Shown piece by piece: positions 34,076 to 45,179 of a stretch of 64,000 nucleotides of DNA. Positions within the stretch are counted from its first letter, which is position 1, and each line of letters opens with the position of its first letter. The position numbers and the translations under genes were made by a program. This DNA comes from Beverwykella pulmonaria (taxonomy: Eukaryota; Ascomycota; Dothideomycetes; Pleosporales; Melanommataceae), in NCBI GenBank assembly GCA_001599595.1, contig BCHH01000006.1:865197-929196 (forward strand). Direction: 5' to 3'. The notes beneath the pieces were generated by a model. It was not told the DNA's origin, did no database searches, and was given only the letters and a program-made list of their open reading frames with translations.

Positions 34076-34941
34076 ACATTCTACCTGCTTGTAGTGAAGG
34101 GCATCCCGGTTGATTCCATCAACAATGGCAGCACTGGCAGCCTGCGTAAAATCCTCAATTGATTGATACACCCACCTAGGAGCTTTACGGGTATTAACTT
34201 TGTAGCCAATAGAGCGCTTCACCCAGCGGTAAGGTCTCCCCTCTATTGTTAAAGCTGGGCTACTTATTATAATTAGCCTCAATCTTCTCCTCCACCCTCT
34301 GTATGTCGAACAGAAGATTATTTATTACCTTACTCTCCTCCACCACCCTCTTAGTGTTTACCCGGAGTGAATATTGTATCTCAAAGTCGTACAACAATAC
34401 CGGCCGAGGTGGCGACGACGATGGAGGTGGTGGAGAAGGTAGAGCTTGTGGAGCTGCCCTAGCCGCACGGGGCCTTGAACCAGCCTTCCTAGCCCTTATA
34501 GGTGCAGTAGCCTCCTGATCAGACTCTTCTTATTGCCATCGAACTGACGTACGAAACCTAGGACCGACCCTCGATGCCCACATGGCCGACTTCCTTGGGG
34601 CACTCGATTTCGAACGCGTTGAGCCGGCAGGCGGAAGCAACTCCTCGATCGACGCGTTTTTGCGTATCGTTTTCGTACTCCTACAACACCAAAAAATCGG
34701 CAGCATGGGCACTTTGTAGAGTCAATTGCAGCCTTACTCTGTTTGACAACTGTATCTCGATTGTAGGGATGATTCAGGGGTTGACATCGACAGATTCATT
34801 AAATGTACGATTCTTGGCCGGAAAACAGGTGTGTGCGTGAATTACGCGATGCATGCCAAGAACCGCACCGATTTATGAATATGACAAATCTCCATCTTTG
34901 ATGTCATAATTTTGCATTGTCAAAGCCTCCACCCTACTGTC
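34076..34941. other. Intergenic, no gene recognised
   Basis: A minus-strand frame at 33989-34282 and short + frames show no domain. The stretch near 34.41-34.45 kb is rich in GGN repeats. It separates the caspase-like gene from the truncated regulator. Confidence 0.4.
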
Positions 34942-35420
34942 ATGGAGACATCGGTATCCGGTTCTGTTTTGAAGACACCATCAAGAAAAAGGGCATGCGA
35001 TACATGCACAAGAGCCCAAGCGAAATGCCTCTCTGCTGAAGAGGCATCTAGCTGCGAACGATGCTTACGCCTCCAACGAACCTGCAATATTGGGATATTG
35101 AACTCATCACGACGTCGTATTGAGAGAACGTAATGTATTGACCTCCTGATAGGTTGATCTGGGCCGGAGTATTTGTTTTTTCTAGGAGACTTGTGCAACT
35201 GGAAGAGAAAGTGGATCGGATCTTCACCGTATTGAATGACGGTTCGACTCTTTCACCAATGAGACGAGAGGAAACTGGTTCCAGCACTGCTGCTACTTCT
35301 ATGCAGGCAGAAATCGAAGCACCTCCGATTAGTTCCAGGGGGTCTCCACCACATGCTATCCAAGTCCCGCATCTTGCAACTTCACAGGTATTGTTGGTAT
35401 TACAGTGGATTGCACAATAA
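34942..35420 (+). pseudogene. Truncated Zn2Cys6 regulator (N-terminus only)
   Basis: Exon 1 (34942-35129) starts at an ATG and encodes a Zn2Cys6 cluster: CDTCTRAQAKC and CERCLRLQRTC, with a basic flank. An intron (35130-35185) leads to exon 2 from 35186 with a coiled-coil RLVQLEEKVDRI and a Ser/Pro-rich linker. The frame reaches a possible donor at 35388 and otherwise stops at 35420. The remaining 400 or more residues expected of such a regulator are absent: immediately downstream, at about 35.42 kb, the sequence becomes ABC-transporter coding. A deletion joined the two genes. Confidence 0.7.
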
Positions 35421-38400
35421 ATAGAGAATCCCCATACACCATCAGCATTCCCCGCCAAGTCACACTCTGCCTAGGCCGTGGCATCCAGCGGCTGAAGAAC
35501 AACATTCAGTTACCGATATCTACGGTTATGGGTAACACCATCGTGGGTCTGATTGTAGGAAGCATCTTCTACAACCTGAAGCCAGACAGCGATAGCATGC
35601 AAAAGCGCGCCGTTCTCCTCTTCTTCTCCACGCTTCTGAACGGTTTCATGAGCGGCTTCGAGGTATAACGCCGAAACGTTAATTGTTCGTTCATCGCTAA
35701 CATTAGCACAGGGATTCGCTGTATGGCAGCAACGACCAATATGCGAAAAACACCAACGGTACGCTTGGTATCACCCTTTCGCCGAAGCAATCTCCGCAAT
35801 GCTGTGCGATATACCTGCCAAAATCTCAGCTACTGTGCTCTTCAATATGGTACTATACTTTATTACCAATCTCCGCCGGGAGCCTTCTGCCTTCTTCGTC
35901 TACCTCCTATTCATATTTACCACGCTGATGACGATGTCCATGTTCTTCCGTAGCATCGCTTCCATGAGTCGAACGATCCACCAGAGCATGGTACCGATTG
36001 GCATTTTAACCATTGTTTTCGTTATATACACAGGCTTTGTAATTCCCGAACGATATATGCATCCGTGGCTTTCTTGATGTCGATGGATTAATCCTGTATG
36101 GTACTCATTTGCAGCGGTCATGATCAATGAGGCAGGTCTGAATGCGAGAAGCATGAATGGTAAAATTTCCGTAACTAACTGATTCAGTTTCATGGTCGGA
36201 GGTTTCCCTGCAGTCAATACATTCCGAGTGGGCCAGAATACAGCCAAGCGCAAAAGATATGCGTTAGTTCATACGCAGATCCGGGGACAGATTTTGTGGA
36301 TGGAACGAAATACCTCAAGCTTGCTTACAGTTTTCGCCACGACTAGCTGTGGAGGAACTGTCGGATACTGCTGCTTTTCATGGCAGTTCTCTGCGCAGCT
36401 CATATCATATCTTCCGAACTCATTCTAACGGAGAAGTCAAAGGGAGAAGTCCTTGTATTCCTTCGGAGTGAAAAGTCACAGAAGTCCGTGTCCAAGTCAG
36501 ACGAGGAGATACAAGACGTACCTGAAGTGTCCAGGTACTTTATGGAAGGCCCAAAGCTCGGAAATGCAGATAGTGTTGATGAAGTCTTGGGGTCTAAATC
36601 AAGCTTTTGCTGGCAAGATCTCTCTTATGAGATCACTGTCAACAAGCATTCCAAGACTTTGCTCACTGGAATCAGCGGCTGGGCGAGACCCGGCACCCTT
36701 ACTGCAATCATGGGCGCTACAGGAGCGGGGAAGACGACCTTGTTAGACGTTCTTTCACAAAGAGCTTCTACTGGTGTCGTTTCAGGTCGTTTCAGGTAGA
36801 GTATGCGTGAATGGCCGAGACCGTGGAGATGACTTCCAAAGGAAGACCGGCTACGCTCAGCAAGCAGATGTTCGTCTTCCGACCAGCACCGTTCGCGAGG
36901 CATTGCAGTTTGCCGCTTTGCTTCGACAGCCATCTCACATTAATAAGAGCGAAAGACTTGCTCACGTGCAGGATGTGATTGAGATCTTGGAAATGGAGTC
37001 ATTCGCCGATGCATTGGTGGGGGTTCCGGGCCAGGGCTTGAACATCGAGCAACGCAAGCGGCTCACTATCGGAGTCGAACTGGCCGCAAAACCGGAACAG
37101 CTTCTTTTTCTCGATGAGCCAACTTCGGGGTTAGATAGTCAAAGTGCATGGACGATATGTACGCTCCTAAAAAGGCTTGCTAGCCGCGGCTTAGCGTAAG
37201 TAATAGTTGCAAGGTTCGGAAGTAGTTCTAGTCTAACAACTTTGTTAGAATCCTGTGTAAAATCCATCAGCCTTCGTCCACTCTACTTCAGATGTTCGAT
37301 CGCCTTCTCCTTATAGAGAGCGGCGGTCGCAAAATCCATTGTGGCGAGACTGGGCCACGTTGCGAAACACTGATCTCGTATCTTGAGGGTATAGGAGCGC
37401 GTGCATGTGGACCGGACGAAAACCCCGCCGAATATTTGATGGAAGTTACTGCGTCTGGAAACTCCATCGAATGGTTCCATGAATGGAAGACTTCACCGAA
37501 ACACAAAGAGCTTCTCCAGCAAGTCAAAAAGCTAACCTCTACCTCAGAATTCGATCGGATCAAGCAAACAAACGAGCAGCGTATATTCGCTGCATCGTTC
37601 ACATATCAACTTCGGCTACTCATCAATCGTACCCTAATCGAATACTGGCGTGACCCAGCTTTCCTCTGGGCGAAGTTCCTCTTCACATGCGGCTCTACAC
37701 TCGCAATCGCCTTCTCTTGCTGGAAAGCCCCACGAGATCTACAGGGACTACAAACCCAGCTCTTTGCCATTTTTCTGTTCTTCACAAGCTTCAGCGCCAT
37801 GATGCAGCAAATCGTTCCGCAATTCACAGAACGGAGAGCACTGTTCGAAGCGAGAGAAGGTCCTTCCAAAATGTTCTCTTGGACAGCATTCCTTCTGTCT
37901 GCCGTCATCACCGAAGCCGTCGGCCAGATCATTCTCTCTGCACTCGCTTTTACCCTATTCTATTACCCGATGGGAATGTTTTTAGACATCCCCAGCAAAG
38001 AAGCACCAGAGCGTGCGGCGCTGATGTTCTTGTTCTTCCTGATGTTCTTATTGTTTACATCAACATTCTCTCATCTGCTTACCGTGGGAATGGAGCATCG
38101 AGAAACGATTGTGAATATTGGCGCATTGCTCTTCTACCTCATCCTCATCTTCTGTGGCGTTCTAGTTACATACGATGAGCTTCCAAAGTTCTGGACCTTC
38201 ATGTACTGGCTGTCGCCACTCACGTACCTCATACGGGGGATGTTTGCTGTCGGCATTGCGCATAAGACCGTGGAATGTTCGGCTCAAGAGCTAATACGTC
38301 TCGTGGCACCAAGCAATTTGACCTGTCATGAATATCTTGGCCCGTTCATTACTTTTGCTGGAGGGACATTATCGGACCCAAACGCTATAGGTGTGTGCAG

Positions 38401-38575
38401 TTTCTGTCCCTTGGCACAAACAGATGAGCTGCTGAAGATGTTTAAGATCGAGTACAAAGATAGGTGGTTGAATTTGGGTGTTATGTTTATCTATATTGGG
38501 TTCAATATTGCGGCGACGTTTGGGGTGTACTGGTTGGCGAGAGTGCCGAAGCGACAAAGGATAGTGAAAGCATGA
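35405..38575 (+). pseudogene. PDR-type ABC transporter, 5'-truncated and frame-broken
   Basis: The homology starts at SPYTISIPRQVTLCLGRG, the beginning of transmembrane domain 1, so the whole first nucleotide-binding domain is missing. TMD1 follows with an intron at 35663-35711, QQRPICEKH and HPFAEAISAML. In-frame stops lie at 36075-36077 (TGA) and 36344-36346 (TAG). NBD2 has Walker A GATGAGKTT, a signature-like [16 protein letters not shown] and Walker [13 protein letters not shown], but a 10-bp duplication at 36776-36795 shifts the frame between Walker A and the signature. An intron near 37.2 kb is intact and TMD2 runs open to 38575. The native protein would be a plasma-membrane drug or metabolite exporter (ABCG/PDR). 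The 1.3-kb open 3' part is well preserved, so decay is recent. Confidence 0.85.
36776..36795 (+). repeat. 10-bp tandem duplication (frameshift) in the ABC pseudogene
   Basis: GTCGTTTCAG occurs twice in direct succession (36776-36785 and 36786-36795). With one copy the frame would run on through GRVCVNG; with two it stops soon after. This is a classic replication-slippage lesion. Confidence 0.9.
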
Positions 38576-40334
38576 AGCTTTAACGCCAAGTTCAGAGACT
38601 CATAATAAGACAAGGATGGATAGAGGATGCTTTAGAACTAATGGCAGTTCTCACGTAGCGTGAGTTACGAGGGGGAGTTAGCTAGAGCTGGCGGCCTCGC
38701 GGCTTGTCTATTATGTATATCCTACGTTAGATATAATCTTCTTCTCGCGTGCTAAAGTTTTCATTTACGAAATAGTTTAAAAAGGTTAACCTCTCCAAAT
38801 TACTTTTATTACTAACTAACTTTTCAACTCCAGGAACCTACTCTCAGTGGAGGAAGTGACCAGAGAGGAAGCTCCTCGAGACAAAGTTTTCAGTGAGGAA
38901 CCCTCCAAGGATGACGTCCCGGATGATGAAGTCTGGGAATTAAAAAACCAATATTCACGCCCAGCTTTTTAACGACACGCCCAAAACCACGAGAGAGATG
39001 CTCTCGAGCCTTGGTTTTCGGCCTAAGAATGGTTACATAGCCCCTTTCATTTCTCTTGCTTTTCTGCTCTGCTTTATGGACGAGCTACTTACGAAATGCA
39101 GACTTCCTGTCATCGTCAGATGTGCTGAAGACGAACTCAATATAGACGGGACGAATAGTTTGTGGGTGGAGTGGTATTAGCGTTGAGCGTCATGGATACT
39201 TTAGGTGAGATTTTTGGGGGAGCGGAAATTATTAATTTGTAAGACTTGATTTGATGCTAACTGTTTTGAAAAGGACGGTAATGGATAGAATAGGATGGTC
39301 CGCGGTGACAGCTATCCTTGGAAGTCTTGTTAACAGTCATGATATGGCGAAGGATTGGTGAGTACTGTAAAATCGTGACCTATCTCTGACAAACGAAACT
39401 TTATATACTAAATTGACGCTCTCTGAGCCCCATTGGCAGAGTCCTGTGGTGTTAATACTGGAAATCTTGCGCCAGTTTTCGCCCGCAGCATTGTACCACA
39501 CGTTTCACTCACAGCTAAAAAAACACTCAATTCTAGCCAGCAGTCAAAAGGATCTATTAACACTACATTGCCCTACTGCATCTGCTAGCTTATGTAAGGG
39601 GCTGGGTACTCGAGGAGCTAATATAATGCCAGAAGAATACTTATGAATTTGATGAAGAGTCTCAGAGGTTTGGAACCTCAGCTATATACGTGAAATGTGC
39701 TTAGTCAACCCGACCTAAGGTTCCGAGGTTCACCAACTGAGTATTCCTAAGGTCTGTAGCCTCTTACAGCTTAGGCTATACCTTGGAAGTATTTGTCTTC
39801 TACGAAGCCCTAAATTGTAGTAAACCCCCAGTCACATCTTCCAGAGGAATCTTATCAGCCTTTGTCCTGTCTAAGTATCAAGTAGAATCGTACTATACAG
39901 CCCATGGGAATCGATCCCATTCATTCATGATCTTGTTCCCCCCCATTCAGCCGAGACCACCATACTATATACCCCGAGCAAATTCGACCTCCAAAACAAA
40001 TGTAATTTTTCTTGCTTCTATTTATCATAGTTAGAATATGTCCCGACTAGGAGCGGGGGCTTTGGGGCGAACTATGTGTTGAAAGGCTACTCTTCTGTAG
40101 GTATTTGGGTCATTCGAAGAGTATTGCTATAATACGCATAATTATTCATTCCATTAAATCTATGTATCATACGTAATCGTGCTCGTAGAGACCGTTATGA
40201 ACGCTCAATGCAAGGCAGACAATGCATACCTTCCAACTCCACAAAAAAAAAATTTAAACTTGCGAACGCTGCACCAAATTCCTCAAAGCTGAGGACTTGT
40301 GCCAAATCAATGGAACGATATCGAGCGCATCCAT
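38576..40334. other. Intergenic with coding-like traces, no gene assigned
   Basis: A frame at about 38.84-38.97 kb reads EEVTREEAPRDKVF and KDDVPDDEVWELKNQY before a TAA. Another at 38998-39180 reads RPKNGYIAPFISLAFLL. Both have coding-like residue use, but I cannot name a family and no start or splice model works. Elsewhere the sequence is AT-rich and without features. Confidence 0.35.
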
Positions 40335-43300
40335 CTACCACGGCCCTGCTAGGCCTGAAATGATCAAAGGCCCAAGTCCCGCCGAAGGTGTCACTGCTGG
40401 CGCAGAAGGAGTCACTGCCGGCGCAGAAGGAGTCACTGCTGGCGCAGAAGGAGTCACTGCCGGCGCTGAAGGAGTCACTGCCGGCGCTGAAGGAGTCACT
40501 GCCGGCGCTGAAGGAGTCACTGCCGGCGCTGAAGGAGTCACTACCGGCGCCGAAGGTGTGACAAGGGGTACCGGCGGTGTCACAACATTTATCGACAAAC
40601 ACCCCTGCTCCTCCCAATTATAGTACGTCCCACTCGGGCACACGACACTTGAAGGAGATGGTGCGTGTGAAGGTACAGGTGCAGATGTACTTATCGTTAC
40701 GGGTACACATTCGCTCACTCCGTCCCAGACAAATCCAGAGGGACAGGTGTGCGTGGTCAGGGTATACATGGGTGTAAGCGTTGGCGTTGGCGTATATGTT
40801 GCCGGGGGGATGCACTCATGAAGCTCCCAGTCGTAGTACGTCCCGGGCGAACAACCTGTAGACGAGGGTGATGGAACTGAAATAGAGGTACAATTCCCAT
40901 CGATATCATGAGCATACCCACTGGGGCAAGGCACGTCCACACAATCTTGCAACTCGAAATTCCACAAAGTTCCGGACGGACAGACAGGCAATGACGGTGT
41001 AGGCTTTGGAATGCTAGAGTTCACGCAGTGCTGATCTGCGTTGAGGAATTGCCCTTCAGGGCAGTAACACTTCCCTTCAAAACACCCATAGCCACACATA
41101 TGCCCACATGCACCGCAGTTGTGACTGCTAGTAAGAAGGTCTTCGCAGGTAGCGGAGGCGGTGCAGTACGTGTAGATTGTTTCATTAGGAGAAACACAGG
41201 TCGTGGCTGGTGGGGAGATGGGCACGCACAGTCCGAGCTCGAGATCCATGGTGGAATTTCTGGGGCAGGGTGTCGAGCTTGGGCCAGGGGGCGTGGTAGT
41301 AGTAATAGTGACGCAGGTGCCGTTTGATAGGACAATTTCGTTGTCGGACTCGCAGAAGCACTTGCCATAGTAGCATTTGTATGAGCATTGGTGATGGCAT
41401 ATACCGCAGTTGTAATTGTCGGACTGGAGGTCCGTGCAGCTGCCCTCGACGTTGGGGCAGTAGTCTGGGGCCTCGCTTGATGGACATCTAGGGATTGGGG
41501 TAGGAGGAGTGGGGGTGGTTGTATTGCTGAGAGGTGGATCCGATATTATGACGGTTGTTGAGGGCGGTGGCGTTGTTGTGGTTGTGTTTCTGAGAGGTGG
41601 ATCTGATATTATGACGGTCGTTGAGGGCGGTGGCATTATTGTGGTTGTGTTGGAGATAGGCGGATCCGATATGATGCTTGGCGCAGAGGTAACAATAGTT
41701 GACGAGAGAGTCGATGGAGGAACAGATAAAGGCGGGGTTGATGTCACGGAGGATATAGATAGGGATTCGGATAGAGTTGGCTTAGAAGGCACAGGGCCAG
41801 ATGGAACAGGCCTAGATGGGACAGGTTCAGAGGGGACTGGCTCGGAGGGGACGGGCCTGGACGGAACGGGCTCAGATGGGACTGGCTCGGAGGGAACTGG
41901 CTCGGACGGGACAGGCTCAGAAGGAACGGGCCTAGATGGGGCTGGGTTGGAAGGGACTGGGTTGGAGGGGACTGGGTTGGAGGGGACAGGCCTGGACGGG
42001 ACAGGCTCAGAAGGAGCGGGCCTAGATGGGACTGGGTTGGAGGGGACCGGGTTGGAAGGGACCGGGTTGGAAGGGACTGGATTGGAGGGGACTGGCCTGG
42101 ACGGGACAGGCTCAGAAGGAACGGGCCTAGATAGGACTGGGTTGGAGGGGACCGGGTTGGAAGGGACCGGGTTGGACGGGACTGGGTTGGACNNNNNNNN
42201 NNNNNNNNNNNNNNNNNNNNNNNNNNNNNNNNNNNNNNNNNNNNNNNNNNNNGGGACTGGGTTGGACGGGACTGGGTTGGACGGGACAGGCTCAGAAGGA
42301 ACGGGCCTAGATGGAACTGGGTTGGAGGGGACCGGGTTGGAAGGGACTGGGTTGGAGGGGACTGGGTTGGAAGGGACCGGGTTGGAAGGGACTGGTACGG
42401 AGGGGACGGGCCTGGACGGAACGGGCTCAGAAGGAGCGGGCCTGGATGGGACCGGCTCGGAGGGGACGGGTTTGGACGGGACGGGCCTGGACGGGAGGGG
42501 CTCAGATGGGACGAGGGAAGGTAGAGGTTCCGATATGACGGACGGAATGGGAGCCTCACTTATCAGAATACTGGCAGGAGGGTTGCTGGGAATTGGCGCC
42601 GGCGGTGGATTCGAAGGTGCCGCACTTGGAGGAGGGTTGCTGGGAATTGGTGCTGGCAGGTTCGACGGCGCCAAACTCGGAGGAGGATTGCTCGCTGGTG
42701 GGATAGATGCTGCTGGGAAGGACACAGGTGGCAGCGTCGGCACGTTCGAAGCCGGGGGGTTAGATGCCACAGGAATGCTTGCTGGAGGATTTGTTGCGGG
42801 TGGGTTACTTGCAGGCGGGTTCGATGCGGGGAGTTCTGACGCGGGCGGAGGCGTAACAATCGGTGCATTTGAAGGCGCAACGGTTCCGCTTGGAGATATC
42901 TTTTGGGTCAAATCTTCCAATCCCTCACATCCATCTGGGAAAAATTCCGCTGCAACAGGGAACGCTTCGCTGACAGCGTAGTCACAGAGCATGCTTGCGC
43001 CGAAGACGGCCAGAAACTGTAGACCTGGTTCCGGCAGTGCTTCACCACCGTAGATGGACTTGACGCAGTCTCCAACAATGACTGGCGTGAAGGTCCCCAC
43101 GCTCTCGCCTCGGTAGAAGCCTGGTTGACGTTAGCAATCCTGCTAAGTAATTCACACCACATGTTCACTGCACCGGTTGGACCACTAGGGTCCAACTTAC
43201 CTCCACAAACTGATGTGATAACATCAGCAACCAGATTATGCGCAAAAATCTCCCCGTTCTCACCTTGCGCATTCGCTTTCTCCGCGAGGCTAGTGCCAAA

Positions 43301-43999
43301 CTGTGTAGCAAAAGTTCGCACCTTGTCCGACACTGCTCTCACTCGGATCTGTGCCCGCGTGCGAAGTTCGTGCTGTCGTTTGTTGGGGCTCGCTTGTGCT
43401 CCAGGAAGGAGAAGTATGAGGCCAAAGAGGAATGTGAAAAACAAGGCATTCTTTGAAGGATTTCGTTTCGAAGATGTGCCAGTGAACTGCTCAGGCCTTG
43501 AAGTAGTGCTGGGTTGAAAATCAATAATAGTAGTCGTTGGCGGTTTCTTATTGGTCGACGAAGTTGGTGCTGGCGGGTTCTTATTACTCGTGGGGGTTGG
43601 GGTTGATTGTACGCGAACACCGCAGTCTATTTCCGCATGCTGGTTGATGGATGTGCCCTCCTTTGTTCCATCACTAAAGACTGAAAACTTGGCGCAGCTT
43701 GGGACCCGAACGTCTTGCTGTTGCGTGACCCGGTTGTCAATCTGGTTCGGTGCCGGGACCAAGAAATCAGGAGCATTTTGCGTAAATGTGAAGTTGGACT
43801 GATAGGATGAGATTCCTGGCGGGCACTTGTTCTTCGTCGAGCATGAGAGCGAGCTAGCACCATCGGTGGCACATTCGATATTTTGGAATCCGTTTATGCT
43901 CGAACAGCTAGGTCCCTTGCAGTTGTATGTGAGTTCGTAGGTATCGATACCGTTACCACAATTCGAGAACTGCCCGTGGGCCTGGGTAAGGGAGCTCAT
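40335..43999 (-). CDS. Repeat-rich, Cys-rich surface/secreted-type protein
   Basis: Two exons (43999-43201, 43120-40335) give about 1,194 aa if the 60-N gap is correctly sized. Order: Cys-containing N-terminal module (QFSNCGNGIDTYEL); Thr/Pro linker; a hydrophobic stretch FFTFLFGLILLLPGAQAS near residue 165-182 that looks like an internal signal or anchor; a conserved module GGFYRGESVGTFTP; a Pro/Ser region with a five-residue repeat (PSNPV, PSRPV, PSEPV); two EGF-like Cys modules (CGICHHQCSYKCYYGKCFC is part of one); four or five copies of CPSGxxxxxxxxxC; and eight VTPSAPA repeats. The frame upstream of the ATG at 43999 carries another hydrophobic run (SVLFTVAFLLVLRL), so the true start, with signal peptide, may lie in an unseen upstream exon. 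A cell-wall or adhesin role is likely from composition. No GPI signal is evident. Confidence 0.7.
40384..40551 (-). repeat. 21-bp minisatellite, eight copies
   Basis: Eight head-to-tail 21-nt units encode a Pro/Ser/Val/Thr/Ala heptapeptide (VTPSAPA register) near the C-terminus of the surface protein. Variation among copies is mostly at single third-position sites, suggesting recent expansion. Confidence 0.9.
41790..42515 (-). repeat. 15-bp minisatellite in the Pro/Ser region
   Basis: Dozens of 15-nt units encode five-residue repeats with a variable third residue (N, R, E, D or K). The array is interrupted by the N gap and is certainly imperfectly assembled. The G-rich strand is the + strand. 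Confidence 0.9.
42193..42252. other. Assembly gap of 60 N
   Basis: Sixty undetermined bases inside the 15-bp array. The gap length keeps the reading frame, but the true copy number is unknown. Confidence 0.99.
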
Positions 44000-45179
44000 C
44001 GCGATCGTCCGCAGTCGTAAAACCAGAAGAAATGCAACAGTGAACAAGACTGAGACTAGTTTTGGGAAGGCTGGCAAGGGCTCTTCACATATGCAAACGG
44101 TCTGTGGCTGCAGGCAGCACCAAAAGGAAAAACCAGGGACAGCGGTCGAAGTTAGCGAAAGCGGCTTGGAAACGGTAGAGACAACAGGAATAGAAATCGG
44201 GCGAAAGGTGCACAAAACCGAAGGCTTGTCCAAGCCATACTGCACGGCCTATTCAGTTGGCTGTACAGGTAGGCTAAAAATGTGGTCGAGTCACAGAGGC
44301 TTTGGCAAACAAGGTCGAATCGATTGCTTTGGCTAAGGAAAGCTGCCGATGGAGGCTGAACAAGTCAGTTGGACTCTGCGTATTGACTTTGATCAATGGT
44401 GTCATCCACCACCACGACCACCACCGCTACATTTTTATAACAGGAAGGCTCCAGTGACAAGAACTAGACAAGTGACTGTTTTCTATTGAGCATGCATAAG
44501 TTATGAGTCTGGAATGCGAGGCTCATTCTCATGTGTTCCGGCGAGCAGAAGCGGCTTGACTGCAGCCTAAGAAAATCCGATGCTCTTGTGAGGTCTAATG
44601 GCAGCCAAGGACAGCCTCCAAAAGCCTCTTCACGAGCTGTGCTTGGGGCTGAGAGGCCTTGGGTGTCGCTCGTGTTCAGCGTGGCGTCCCAGGCGAGACA
44701 TACCGAACCTCATTGGTACTCTAGATTCAGCCCAAAGGGACTGCTGCATCGAATTTGGCGAGGTTGGTGATAAGACGGAACAACACAAAAGCCCTTGATG
44801 CCCGTGTGACGTGGAGGTTGGAGGTATTTAGTGACGGTGCCGTGTGGTGGCTCAGTGGGCAAGCCTTGCGCGGATTCTGGTCACGTCTTGGGGTGGACAG
44901 GCAGTAGGCGTCCGCGGAGGTACTACAACAAGTGCTTTACAATTGATGCGACTATCTGCGACTTGCGAGGTGCGAGCGATGAGGTGCGAGGTGTGAGAGC
45001 GGAGTGAGGTCTCCATGTCAGCAATGGGCCGTTTTGAACGGGAACATGCCGAGGCGCGAGGTCTTGGCGCGTTGTCCCAACGGTAAACACAACAAGGCAA
45101 TGCTCGCTACACAGCTGTCAATTGCTCCACATTCAACCCTCTATCGTCACCGCGCCGCATCATACCAATTTATTGCAAT
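44000..45179. other. Divergent promoter region, no gene recognised
   Basis: This lies between the start of the minus-strand surface protein and the start of the kinetochore gene. The proximal part (44000-44245) keeps the surface-protein frame open and may contain its missing signal-peptide exon. No other gene seen. Confidence 0.45.

Noticed and set aside
34303..34518. Gly/Asp-rich + strand frame near the truncated regulator
   Set aside because: Low-complexity GGN-rich DNA with no start context or domain.
40384..42515. Regular repeats that could suggest a CRISPR array
   Set aside because: The units are head to tail without unique spacers, they encode protein repeats, and the genome is eukaryotic.
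41509..42981. A 490-codon + strand frame of Gly/Thr/Leu/Asp repeats opposite the surface protein
   Set aside because: It is the antisense shadow of the 15-bp array, which is open in several frames because the unit is a multiple of three. It lacks a conserved start, and the Cys modules are only on the minus strand.
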